Of a DNA stretch of 64,000 bases, positions 38,026 through 47,163 are shown in pieces. The DNA lies in the NCBI GenBank assembly GCA_041554195.1, contig JBFFMJ010000006.1, positions 124,001 to 188,000 of the forward strand. The letters run 5' to 3'. Position 1 is the stretch's first letter. Each line of letters begins with the position of its first letter. Below the pieces are notes generated by a model, which was given only the letters and a program-made list of their open reading frames with translations, ran no database searches and was not told the origin of the DNA. This DNA is from JAPHSX01 sp041554195 (GTDB lineage: Bacteria; Pseudomonadota; Gammaproteobacteria; Thiohalomonadales; Thiohalomonadaceae). Made by a program: the position numbers and the translations under genes.

Positions 38026-38987
38026 CCAGCACTCTCTGTAAGTTTATTACTGGTGGCGATTCATACCTTCGCCAGCCTGCCAAGCTGGAGAGTTGTGATA
38101 GTTTTTACTCTCGAAGGTGCCCCGCTTTGTCAGGCTCACCGCTATCGAATAACATCAAAGAGAATCATCAAACGTCTTGACTAGGGCTTCCTGGTAACGC
38201 TGCCTTCTAATTCACACTTGACTTTATCTGCCCATGGCTGGAGATGCCATGGTGATAAATGATGCTGACTATAGGTTCGGATGAAAGATTGATGATACTG
38301 CGAGATATTGTAAGTTGTAGATTAATTAAAATGGTGCTCAGACTCGGGTTCGAACAGACAGTTAACTCCATCGACTCCACCCGAGAGCACCCATGAGCAA
38401 TAAATTCAGTAAGTTAGAATAATCAGAAAATCAACAATTACCCATACATAACCATCTTTCACCATCGTTTTGTCACAAGCAGGTCACAAATTTACGATGA
38501 GCCGCCAATATATAACATACCAGTTTTATTGGTATTACATTACAGATATACCTTCCCCACCGGTTTATAATGGAATCCTTGAGGAGATGCATGCCCGAAT
38601 AGTAATAATGGTTGTCAAAGTCTCCTACCCAAGAACTAATGCAAAAACACACCAAATCATTCAGATATTTCTTACTCAAGATGTAGCAAGAGCGCGGGAA
38701 TATACCCTGGAAGTGATAGATCCCTATTAATGCAGTATTATATTAATATGGTGTGTTTGCACTTTTCGAACTTGTATTAAAGGAATTCACCATACAATTA
38801 ATACGAACAGTGCCAATACTACTACGTCCAGCTTAATTTCCGAGTTAACACTCGGTGATGAGTGTCATTCAGCTGGTGTCTCAGGGCTAGCGCTAAGCAA
38901 AGATGACTAATGAAGTATGGAATTGGAGTACGTGAATAATACTGCTAACATTGTGGTAATTGTTCTCCTACAAACGGAATTGCAGCC
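38026..38987. other. Long AT-rich intergenic region with inverted repeats and a mobile-element-like end
   Basis: About 960 bp. Hairpins: TGGCGA/TCGCCA at about 38054-38074, and CCATGGC/GCCATGG at about 38233-38253. At 38332-38392 a larger imperfect palindrome GGTGCT...CTCGGGT / ACCCGAG-AGCACC surrounds TTCGAAC; it is followed directly by ATGAGCAATAAATTC and a stop after nine codons. Read on the minus strand, part of it resembles a tRNA 3' end (TTCGAACCCGAG...GAGCACCA). No transposase is left. An 86-codon frame at 38470-38730 shows no protein character. The last 100 bp hold the leader of the TonB receptor gene. Confidence 0.45.
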
Positions 38988-41195
38988 ATGATTCTCAAGC
39001 CTATAACTTTCATGCTGATGAGTGTCTCGATTGCCTATGGACAGCAGGCCGTCGCTACCAGTTCCATCGAATCTGATGCCGAAAAACTGATGGCACTTTC
39101 TCTGTCAGAACTCATCAACCTGCCAGTCGTCACCGCCTCACGCCGGAATGAGACACGTGACGCTACACCTGCACACATTATGGTCGTGACACGCAAGCAG
39201 ATCCGCGAGCGGCGCTACAAGAATCTCGCCGATCTCCTTGAAGACATGCCGGGTGTTGATTTCATGCGTGGCACCAAATCATCGGCCTACAATAACATAA
39301 CCGTGCAGGGCTACAGTGGGCCCAACAAGCTGGTGGTGATGCTCGATGGCATACGCATCAGCAATCCCGCGGGAGGCTCCTTCCCGATCGCCGAGAACAT
39401 CGCGCTCTACGCCGCCAAGCAGGTCGAGTTCCTCTATGGGCCTGCCGCGGCGCTCTACGGTGCAGATGCGGTGGCCGGCGTCATCAACATCATTACTGAA
39501 CGTTCCGGCGAACGGAAGGGCTCCTGGATCGAGGTCGGTGGCGGCAATTTCGGTGGCCGAGAAACCTCGTTTATGGGCGGGCTAAAGAGCGATGGTGATA
39601 TAGCCCTTAGCTTTGGCGGGCATTGGCAACGCTCTGACCGGGCACCACTGCAGGACTACTACCCGGCCGAGTTCGCCAAGGTCGATGCCACTACCTTCGG
39701 CGGAGTTACCGTGGTGCCAGCTGCGCTGCGCGAGGACTATGTCGGTGGCATCGACAGCCACAGCCTGTTCGCCCGCATGGACGTCAGCGACGACGTCACC
39801 TTCGGCTACTCCCGCAACTACTTCCGCAGCCTTACCAGCACCGGCGACAAGCCTGCCACGGCGCTATACCTTGATGACGCCCCCTGGATCACACAAACCG
39901 ACACATTCTATGGTAAATACCGTTTCGCACCATCACCTTCGCTGTCCGGTGAGTTCGTCGTCGACTACTCCCTGCAGGAGGTTGAGCCTGACTCGCGCTA
40001 CGTTAATATCTACACGGGATTCGACAGCGGTTACGAGTACACGCATGGTGAGCGCCTGTCGGTCGAACAGAATCTTGACTGGAAGCTTGACGATAGCCAT
40101 CAAGTATATGCCGGCGTCGGCTTCCAAAACTTCTACGCCATCGAAGCGCATACACTGCCGAGCCCCTATGACACCAGCAATTACCCGGTCGAGCAGGAGA
40201 TGTTACATCGTAACACCAACCTGCGGAGGACCATCTACGACGCCAGACACTCAAACGCTTCCTTATACACTCAGCTGCAATCGGAATGGAACGAGAGTTT
40301 CTCGACCATGGCCGGGGTGCGCGTGGACAATCACTCAGCCTACGGCTCCTCGACAAGTCCGCGTCTGGGTGCCGTCTGGAAGCAAAGCGAGCAGCACATC
40401 TTCAAGGTGCTCTACGGCGAAGCCTTCCGCGCACCATCCCCAGAGGAGAGCTTGAGTCATTTCGGCGCCTTCGACGGCTCCACAGATGCCAATGGCCTGT
40501 ACATCGGCACAGGTTTTCGGATCCCCAACTTCGACCTACAACCAGAGAAGGCGCGCACCTTCAGCCTGACCTGGGACTGGCGTATGAACCGCGATCTCAA
40601 CGTCATCGCAAACGCTTACCACAGCAACATCAAAAATCTGATTGTCACCCAGCCGTCAACCGATACCGATGCCATTCCCGGCGCCATTCTTAGCAATCCC
40701 GAAACCAAGGGCAATGCTGGCGAGCAGACACAGCAGGGGCTCGACCTGATAGTGCAATGGCAGTTCAAACTCAACGAAGCCTGGGCCGGTAACCTGTGGG
40801 GCAGTGCCAGTTGGGTACGCGGTCATATAGACGATGAGGATGGTATCCAGTGGGAGCTTCCCTATGTTGCCGAGAATAAGGCCAAGCTCAGTGCTACCTT
40901 CCGGTATTACGACAGTTTCAGCATCACACCACAGATCCTCGCCGTCGGGACAACAACTAACGGTCGCAAGAACGAATCGATGCCACCAGAGCGGTTGGAG
41001 ACTCCAGGCTACACGATCGCAAACCTGCACGTTGGCTGGCATCGGCTGGCCGAAGGCAGGGCAACGCTTTGGTTCGATCTCTACAACGCCTTCGATCGTC
41101 GCTATTACGCCGCCGGAGGAGCGGGCAGCCGTACCTTCTATGACATGCCGCAGCAGCCGCGCACGTGGATAATGTCGCTTGAATACCGCTTCTGA
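38988..41195 (+). CDS. TonB-dependent outer-membrane receptor
   Basis: 735 residues. Signal peptide about 1-19 (FMLMSVSIAYG then QQAVA). Plug domain about 45-170: VVTASRRNETRDATPAHIMV, LADLLEDMPGVDF, VVMLDGIRISNP, VEFLYGPAAALYGADAVAGVINIIT. The rest is a 22-strand beta barrel that ends in the outer-membrane signature LEYRF. The ligand is unknown; barrels of this kind that sit with YfiR and a CHASE8 kinase are often annotated as sensory or vitamin/iron receptors. First gene of the three-gene unit; YfiR follows after 16 bp. Confidence 0.93.
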   Translation: MILKPITFMLMSVSIAYGQQAVATSSIESDAEKLMALSLSELINLPVVTASRRNETRDATPAHIMVVTRKQIRERRYKNLADLLEDMPGVDFMRGTKSSAYNNITVQGYSGPNKLVVMLDGIRISNPAGGSFPIAENIALYAAKQVEFLYGPAAALYGADAVAGVINIITERSGERKGSWIEVGGGNFGGRETSFMGGLKSDGDIALSFGGHWQRSDRAPLQDYYPAEFAKVDATTFGGVTVVPAALREDYVGGIDSHSLFARMDVSDDVTFGYSRNYFRSLTSTGDKPATALYLDDAPWITQTDTFYGKYRFAPSPSLSGEFVVDYSLQEVEPDSRYVNIYTGFDSGYEYTHGERLSVEQNLDWKLDDSHQVYAGVGFQNFYAIEAHTLPSPYDTSNYPVEQEMLHRNTNLRRTIYDARHSNASLYTQLQSEWNESFSTMAGVRVDNHSAYGSSTSPRLGAVWKQSEQHIFKVLYGEAFRAPSPEESLSHFGAFDGSTDANGLYIGTGFRIPNFDLQPEKARTFSLTWDWRMNRDLNVIANAYHSNIKNLIVTQPSTDTDAIPGAILSNPETKGNAGEQTQQGLDLIVQWQFKLNEAWAGNLWGSASWVRGHIDDEDGIQWELPYVAENKAKLSATFRYYDSFSITPQILAVGTTTNGRKNESMPPERLETPGYTIANLHVGWHRLAEGRATLWFDLYNAFDRRYYAAGGAGSRTFYDMPQQPRTWIMSLEYRF

Positions 41196-41211
41196 TGCAA
41201 AGGTGAGCGAG

Positions 41212-41757
41212 ATGTCACCTTTACGCCGTAGTATCAAAGTGCTCGCCGCGTTGCTGATGTTGGCGGCCGTCTGGGCCGTGCCCGCGGTCGCAGAGAAAAA
41301 TGCCGTATCGGAGTATGCAGTCAAGTCCGCGCTACTGTTCAAACTGCCGAATTTCGTCTATAGCTCCAAAGCCGAGCAGAAGCCGGCTTTCGGCATGTGC
41401 GTGGTCGGCAGAAACCCCTTCGGTGCTGCACTGGAAAAGCTCGCTCAGACGCCAATCGGCGGACGCCCGGTCAAGGTGCTGCACCTCTCCGCCAGCAGCG
41501 ACGTGGGTGAATGCAATCTGGTCTTCATTGCCCGCAGTGAGACCGCCAACCTCCACGCCATTTTGAGGCGTTTCGCTAACAGCGCCACTCTGACAGTCTC
41601 CGACATTGAGGGCTTCGCCGAGGCTGATGGGATGGTCGAACTGGGGCTGGGCGGTGAGGGCTCGACCGTCAACATTGTTATCAACCGCAGGGCGGCACAG
41701 CGGCAGCAAATTGATTTCAACGCCCAGTTACTGAGACTGGCAAAGGTGATTGAATGA
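41212..41757 (+). CDS. YfiR family periplasmic protein (DUF4154)
   Basis: 181 residues from ATG 41212 with AGGTGA upstream; a longer start would lie inside the receptor gene. Signal peptide (LAALLMLAAVWAVPAVAE). Mature blocks EYAVKSALLFKLPNFVYSS, FGMCVVGRNPFG, GECNLVFIARSE, VSDIEGFAEADGMVEL and NIVINRRAAQRQQIDFNAQLLRLAKVI are the YfiR pattern, including two cysteines. In Pseudomonas, YfiR represses the CHASE8-sensor cyclase YfiN; here its overlap (ATGA) with a CHASE8-type histidine kinase suggests the same control of a kinase. Confidence 0.9.
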   Translation: MSPLRRSIKVLAALLMLAAVWAVPAVAEKNAVSEYAVKSALLFKLPNFVYSSKAEQKPAFGMCVVGRNPFGAALEKLAQTPIGGRPVKVLHLSASSDVGECNLVFIARSETANLHAILRRFANSATLTVSDIEGFAEADGMVELGLGGEGSTVNIVINRRAAQRQQIDFNAQLLRLAKVIE

Positions 41758-44153
41758 GGGCCCTGCCGCTACCTCACTTCCTGCACCCAAGGTATATCCG
41801 CGGTAAGCTGCTCCTCCTCACGGTGAGCGGACTCGTTGCGGCGATGCTCACCATCTTCGTACTGATCGTCTACCAGCAGCAGCGCCTGATTCAGAATGAG
41901 TGGCAGGAATCCCTCTACGCCCAAGTACGACTCGTCGCCATCAACAGCGAGGCGGCGCTGGCGTTTGTTGATCACAATGAGGCTCAGCGTCTCCTCCATG
42001 CGGTGGAAAGTAATCCTTCAATTTTACGTGCCCGTATATTGATTGGCCCCGCAAGCGACGTATTTGCCGAATACGTCAGAGGTGATGCCATATCGCTGGC
42101 CTCGGAGCAGGGTTCCTTCTGGCTTGGCGTGGGGGAGTCGCTGCACACGGTCTCCGTGCCCGTGCCAAATACCACTGACGCCAGCGTCGAACTCGTCGCA
42201 TCTCTGGATACTATCCACTCCACTATCATACGCACCATAACCGAGACTGGTATCACACTGCTACTTGCATTCGCTCTTTTCCTGGTGCCGGCCTTGCGAG
42301 TGGTCAGGCGCCTATCGTCACCTGTCGAAGAACTCAGCCAATTCATCGCCCGAGTCTCTACCGATGCTTCTCTGAGTGAGCGCACAAAGGTCCGCGGTAG
42401 TGATGAGATCAGCCTTCTCGGCCGGGGTCTCAACGACATGCTTGATGCTCTTCAGACGCGCGACCGTGAACTCAGCAGCTACCGTAATCAACTCGAAAAA
42501 CTCGTCGAACAGCGCACCCATGAGCTGTCGATTGCAAGCGATAAGGCCGAACAGGCCAACCGCGCAAAATCCGACTTTCTCGCCAACATGAGCCACGAGA
42601 TCCGCACGCCGATGAACGCGGTGATGGGTATGGCACACATGCTGAGCGAGACATCACTTGACAGCGAACAGCAAGAGTATCTGGGGAACATCCAAGGCGC
42701 CTCCAGTATCCTGCTAGGCGTTATCAATGACATTCTAGATTTCTCCAAAATCGAAGCAGGCAAGCTCACCGTAGAGGAGATACCGTTCAGTCTGGATGAG
42801 ACGTTGAGAACGCTCGGAACGATGGCCACAATGGCGGCCGCGGGCAAATCCATCGATGTACTGTTCCGCATTGCTCCAGATGTGCCGCTTCAAGTGATCG
42901 GCGACCCCCTGCGACTGAGCCAGGTGCTCGTCAACATAACCAGCAACGCCATTAAGTTTACCTCGGTCGGCGAGGTTTTCATCAGCGTCAGCTGTGTAGC
43001 CAGCACGGCTGAGACGGTTACCGTTAAAATTGAGATCGAAGACACCGGCATCGGCATGACACCCGAACAGCTAGACAATCTGTTCAATCCCTTCACCCAG
43101 GCAGACAGTTCAACCACCCGACGTTTTGGTGGCACAGGTCTGGGCCTGTCGATCTGCTGGCGGTTGATCGAGCTTATGGGTAGCGAGCTATTCGTGACCA
43201 GCGAATATGGCCGGGGTAGCAACTTTCATTTCACCCTGCCGCTGCAACGGCAGTGCGGGAAAAACAGGCCCTGGGTCAGGAGTTCAGAGAGGCTTCGACA
43301 GCTGAAAGTACTGATTGGGAGTGGCAACGCCAAGGCGGCTATGGCTATCTACGAGACTGGCTGCATGCTGGGATGGGATGCCCTGACGGTGGGCGATCTT
43401 ACGGAGGTACAGCGGCGATTGGATGAGGCTGATCGCGACAAGCCGTTCGACCTGCTGCTATTGAGCGAAGGGGACGGCATTTGGAAAATGGATGCGCTGC
43501 GGGATTGGATTCGAGGCCTGCCGGTCGAACGGCAGACCAGGATCGTGCTACTAGCCCGTCAGAGGACGGAAGCCACTATGCAGGGGCTAAATGCGAAAGA
43601 GATCGATGCATTACTATGCAAGCCCTTTACACCATCGAGCCTGAACGATACCGTCGCGCCACTATTCGTGTCCGAATACACAGATTCTCGCCCGGGTGTG
43701 CTACTGGAGCAAGCCGATATCCCCCGTTACAAGGGAGCTCAAATCCTCGTTGTTGAAGATAATATGCTGAACCAGGTGGTTATAGTACGGTTTCTGGAAC
43801 AACTCGATGTTACTGTTACCCTCGCAAACAATGGTCAGGAATGCATCAATCTATTGATGAAGGAGCCCGAGCTTTACGACTTAGTTTTGATGGACATGCA
43901 GATGCCTGAAATGGATGGACTGGAGGCCTCACGTCGATTGAGGAGAGAGCTGAATCTCAAGGATGTTCCAGTGATCGCACTCACCGCCAACGCTATGACG
44001 GAAGACCAGCAGCACTGTTTGGATGCCGGTATGAATGACTTCCTGACCAAGCCTATCAATATTCATGGGCTCGGTAATATACTTGCCAAATGGTTGTCCG
44101 CAGAAAAATTCTCTTCCGGCACGGCTGCTGGTTTCGAGGAAGCTAATAGCTAA
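41754..44153 (+). CDS. Hybrid sensor histidine kinase (CHASE8-like, HAMP, HisKA, HATPase, two receiver domains)
   Basis: 799 residues. TM1 18-40, periplasmic CHASE8-like domain 41-160 (SEAALAFVDHNEAQRLL), TM2 164-183, HAMP about 184-240, coiled coil, HisKA with H281 in NMSHEIRTPMNAV, HATPase with N box NITSNAIKF, G1 DTGIGM and G2 GGTGLGLSI. A first receiver-like domain (about 515-640) lacks a proper phosphoacceptor Asp (LLLLSEGDG), while the second (662-790) is complete with D714 in VLMDMQMPEMDG. It overlaps yfiR by four bases. The output partner is not in the window. Confidence 0.92.
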   Translation: MRALPLPHFLHPRYIRGKLLLLTVSGLVAAMLTIFVLIVYQQQRLIQNEWQESLYAQVRLVAINSEAALAFVDHNEAQRLLHAVESNPSILRARILIGPASDVFAEYVRGDAISLASEQGSFWLGVGESLHTVSVPVPNTTDASVELVASLDTIHSTIIRTITETGITLLLAFALFLVPALRVVRRLSSPVEELSQFIARVSTDASLSERTKVRGSDEISLLGRGLNDMLDALQTRDRELSSYRNQLEKLVEQRTHELSIASDKAEQANRAKSDFLANMSHEIRTPMNAVMGMAHMLSETSLDSEQQEYLGNIQGASSILLGVINDILDFSKIEAGKLTVEEIPFSLDETLRTLGTMATMAAAGKSIDVLFRIAPDVPLQVIGDPLRLSQVLVNITSNAIKFTSVGEVFISVSCVASTAETVTVKIEIEDTGIGMTPEQLDNLFNPFTQADSSTTRRFGGTGLGLSICWRLIELMGSELFVTSEYGRGSNFHFTLPLQRQCGKNRPWVRSSERLRQLKVLIGSGNAKAAMAIYETGCMLGWDALTVGDLTEVQRRLDEADRDKPFDLLLLSEGDGIWKMDALRDWIRGLPVERQTRIVLLARQRTEATMQGLNAKEIDALLCKPFTPSSLNDTVAPLFVSEYTDSRPGVLLEQADIPRYKGAQILVVEDNMLNQVVIVRFLEQLDVTVTLANNGQECINLLMKEPELYDLVLMDMQMPEMDGLEASRRLRRELNLKDVPVIALTANAMTEDQQHCLDAGMNDFLTKPINIHGLGNILAKWLSAEKFSSGTAAGFEEANS

Positions 44154-44404
44154 ACTGCGGAAGCTATCTGAGTTCATATCTTACGTCGACTTTAACTAAC
44201 CAATTTACATTGATATCAACAGCCAGCTAAACTGTACACAGTGCGAAAGCACCACTTCCCCTTACCAATAAAAGCGAGTAGCCACCTAACTAATTACTTG
44301 AGTAGACGGAGTTTAAAGGTATAGACAGAGAGAACTTAATAGTTGTTCTTTAATTAGCGTACGGTATAAAGAATGCCGTTTGTTACAGAATAATTTCACT
44401 GATA

Positions 44405-44490
44405 TAAAGTAGCGTTCGGAGCCGGGGTCGAACCATCTTATATTTCAATAAGTTACTGCTTATTTGGCGCAAATTTGGTGTCAAGTTGAG
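44405..44490. other. Possible attachment-site remnant (tRNA 3'-end-like plus arm-like repeats)
   Basis: Read on the minus strand, 44411-44434 gives GGTTCGACCCCGGCTCCGAA, which looks like a T loop, T-stem 3' strand and acceptor 3' strand of a tRNA, without the rest. Fifty bases further on the plus strand lies TTTGGCGCAAATTTGGTGTC (about 44462-44481), the tandem TTTGGYGYC-type sequence often seen beside tyrosine-integrase attachment sites. No integrase gene remains. This sits at the left edge of the region bounded by the dispersed repeats. Confidence 0.35.
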
Positions 44491-44531
44491 GCATTTCGAA
44501 GTTTCAAGCCTTATCTGATGCTCATCATTGG

Positions 44532-44615
44532 TGAATATACACCCTCACTCTTCATTCATCCATGTTCATCGAATGTTGTACACCAATAATGCCTGAACAG
44601 CGGCCAAAGTCGACA
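44532..44615 (+). repeat. Dispersed direct repeat, left copy
   Basis: About 84 bp that recur at 60247-60336 in the same orientation. The first 21 bases (starting TGAATATACACCCTCACTC) are identical, as are CATCCATGTTCATCGAATG and flanking bases; the rest differs by scattered substitutions and a short insertion (TGTTG) in the right copy. It has no coding sense. The 15.7 kb between the copies contain the lipid-type island. Confidence 0.8.
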
Positions 44616-44785
44616 TAGACATAATGTATCCAGTAAGTCTTCTGTTTTTCAGCGGCGGACGTAAACATACTAAATATTCAATTACTACATCAGCTGCTTA
44701 TAACGACCGCCTCCTAAAACGCATGACTTCCTTAACCTTACCACATAATAGCAACTGCACAGCGAGCACAGTAGTATGGTTATCG

Positions 44786-46030
44786 CTATTTGTACATAAG
44801 GGAAAAATAGGGCTGGATAGCGTGTGATAGAATTCTACGCAGTTTTCTTCGATCATCGCTGTACATCTGCTTGTGAAGCTGTATAGCCATTTCGCGAAAC
44901 ACGTGGTATATCCCCGGATCAAAGTGCTGTCCGGCCACATCATCCATGATACATAGTGTCTCTTCGACTGAGAGAGGCTCTTTATAGGGGCGGCGACTCG
45001 TCAGGGCGTCAAACACATCTACTACCGAGAAAATGCGCGCCTCCACAGGTATCGCATTACCGCCAAGACCATGCGGGTAACCGCTGCCATCGTAATTTTC
45101 ATGGTGTCCGCTAATCACTGATTTCGCATCATACAGCCAGGGAATACCGGTAACGATTTCCAATCCGTCGGCCACATGCTTTTGAATGATATCAATCTCC
45201 TCTTTATTAAGGCGTGTCGGTTTTAACAGGATGCTGTCCGGTACCCCTATTTTACCGACATCGTGCAGGAACGAACCCTTTAGCAGTCCGGGGATCGCCC
45301 GCCTCTCAAGGCCCACGGCCTCGGCCAGTCTTAACGCATAATAGCTGACCCTGTAGTTATGGCTATCGGTATCGCTATCGCGCTTGGCGATGGCATTGCC
45401 TAATGCCTGGACCATGGAAAGGTGACTCATTAGCACCCGTTCATTGTCTTTTACAATACGACGATAAGAGGTCATCATCAAGGGTAGCAGGACAAGTGCA
45501 ACCTGAACAAGGGTAACAATCGCAACCAGCAAAGCGGTGCTCGTATTGTCATGGATCTGCTCCATAATCCTCGGACTAACCGGTATCGCTGCTCGCATAT
45601 ACCAGCCTGATTTAAATACCTGGGCAAACAGGTAGAGATAGTGATTATTGTCACTCTCAAACAGCTGATAAACAGGCGCATCTTCTTCAGGAAGTTGACC
45701 GTAATGTTGCGTGTATCGTTCGGGTAGCATTGACGCCCCCTTGCTGAACACCACCCCATCCTCCGCCTTGTAGACCTCCAGGAACGGCATCTCGTTATCC
45801 TGCATACTATCACTTAGGAACGCAGCCAACTGTACACGCTCGCCATCAACGGCCTTGCTAATGAGTGGTGAGAGTGATTGCACCTCTTCAAGCACAATGG
45901 ATAACGTTCTATCCGCAGTCTTTGACTCATAGTAGTACTTCACAATGACGCTCCAGATCACGCCATTCACTAATAGGACTAGTAGCATGCGCAGGGCAAA
46001 TGAGTGAAGAAGTTTTATTGGTTTTGTCAT
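44786..46030 (-). CDS. Membrane sensor HD-GYP domain protein
   Basis: 414 residues from ATG 46030; a GTG 33 bp upstream is an alternative, and neither has a clear ribosome binding site. TM1 (about 10-31), a periplasmic sensor-like region of about 130 residues, TM2 (TALLVAIVTLVQVALVLLPLMM), then a full HD-GYP domain: HNYRVSYYALRLAEAVG, FLHDVGKIGVPDSIL, KHVADGLEIV, GHHENYDGSGYPHGL. It is a predicted c-di-GMP phosphodiesterase facing the cytoplasm. Lies inside the repeat-bounded region, alone on the minus strand. Confidence 0.9.
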   Translation of the reverse strand: MTKPIKLLHSFALRMLLVLLVNGVIWSVIVKYYYESKTADRTLSIVLEEVQSLSPLISKAVDGERVQLAAFLSDSMQDNEMPFLEVYKAEDGVVFSKGASMLPERYTQHYGQLPEEDAPVYQLFESDNNHYLYLFAQVFKSGWYMRAAIPVSPRIMEQIHDNTSTALLVAIVTLVQVALVLLPLMMTSYRRIVKDNERVLMSHLSMVQALGNAIAKRDSDTDSHNYRVSYYALRLAEAVGLERRAIPGLLKGSFLHDVGKIGVPDSILLKPTRLNKEEIDIIQKHVADGLEIVTGIPWLYDAKSVISGHHENYDGSGYPHGLGGNAIPVEARIFSVVDVFDALTSRRPYKEPLSVEETLCIMDDVAGQHFDPGIYHVFREMAIQLHKQMYSDDRRKLRRILSHAIQPYFSLMYK

Positions 46031-46215
46031 AAGTGTCTGGATTGCACTTTTCACATCATACACTAATATAGATTGCTTCTAGCGAAATTGGTGCCACGCC
46101 ATCACCTTTGCATAAGTCGTTCAAACTTGCCATTCCGAGGTTTTAAGAATTATTTGACCTGTCGTTCCATATTGGATTATCACGATCCTCTCTGTTCAGC
46201 ATTCTCCTTTCATCA

Positions 46216-46659
46216 TCATGGATGATGCCAGTAGGATTGATCGATTGTCCCATCTCGATATTCGTATTTTTTATCGTGATAAAAAGGACACCAGCAATTT
46301 TCGACGATTTTTACCAGATAGGCACTATACCGGAAGAGTGCAACACTCATGGGGCAATAAAGCTTGCAATTAAATATCCAATACCAGCGATAGGCTCGTA
46401 ACTGATACCGCGTTGCGTCAGTATGACATGTTATTTGATTATTATATTGGTATCGATGTGAGATCCAACCAGGCACAAAAGACCAGTAGCCCCTTATGTT
46501 CATTCCACAAATATATTTCAAATGGAACCGGATCAATAATACGCCAAGAATAACAAATGGAACAGTTGTAAATAGTGGAACATATATAAATGGCACGCCA
46601 AGCATTCGCTTCCATGCGGGCTGGTTATAATAATTTTCCCCAATTATCACTCTACCCAT
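46216..46659 (-). CDS. Aromatic- and Cys-rich small membrane protein of unknown function
   Basis: 147 residues. An N-terminal part VIIGENYYNQPAWKRMLGV, one or two membrane segments (FIYVPLFTTVPFVILGVLLI, 24-43), then a soluble region very rich in Tyr, Trp and Cys: RYQLRAYRWYWIFNCKLYCP, LVKIVENCWCPFYHDKKYEY, and ending DQSYWHHP. Composition and the consistent reading frame in AT-rich DNA argue for a real gene. I recognise it only as a conserved hypothetical type. Cys pairs and terminal histidines could bind metal. Confidence 0.65.
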   Translation of the reverse strand: MGRVIIGENYYNQPAWKRMLGVPFIYVPLFTTVPFVILGVLLIRFHLKYICGMNIRGYWSFVPGWISHRYQYNNQITCHTDATRYQLRAYRWYWIFNCKLYCPMSVALFRYSAYLVKIVENCWCPFYHDKKYEYRDGTIDQSYWHHP

Positions 46660-47163
46660 TCAGCGGCCTTCTTCAGTAACGATATATAATTAGCATTAAT
46701 AAAAAATAGTGTACATCTACTCCATGCCATAAGTTACCTATGCCACTGCAGAACGGTTGGCTCAGCGCATCACCCTATGCGTGCATCTGGTAGAAGCATG
46801 AGAAAGATGCTATATCAACTTCAACATTTCCATTTCATTTAGGAACATTCATCACGAGGAATGGCTTTAACTTTAGCAGCTGAAAGTAAAATTACTTATA
46901 ATATCCGCATGTAATCCAAGTCAGTTACAGAACTCTTGAGTCGCAACGTAGAGAACACTGCCAAGCCAGCTATTCTGGCACTGTTTCCTGCCTCCTTAGA
47001 TGTCACCGGCTTTTAAGTTGGCTTTAATATACTTATACGCTAAACAACGGTAAATTAATTAAATTTTCCACTTATCTTCCTGACCGTTCATGATAGCATA
47101 TCAAAATTATTAAACGCGGTTTGATTGACATGGATTGTTGCTTGTATGAGATAGCTAATATTG
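46660..47163 (+). promoter_or_regulatory. AT-rich upstream region of the UbiA operon with candidate promoters
   Basis: 500 bp without a gene. A perfect TATAAT at 46897-46902 has TTAGCA 18 bp upstream. A perfect TTGACA at 47125-47130 has only a weak -10 (TGAGAT, 47147-47152), which would leave a leader of a few bases before ATG 47164. Either could drive the plus-strand island operon. No RNA gene seen. Confidence 0.35.

Noticed and set aside
38470..38730. 86-codon open frame before the TonB receptor
   Set aside because: No ribosome binding site, no protein-like pattern, and a random-looking composition in AT-rich DNA.
44411..44434. A full tRNA gene
   Set aside because: Only the 3' part resembles a tRNA; no matching D arm, anticodon arm or 5' acceptor strand is present.
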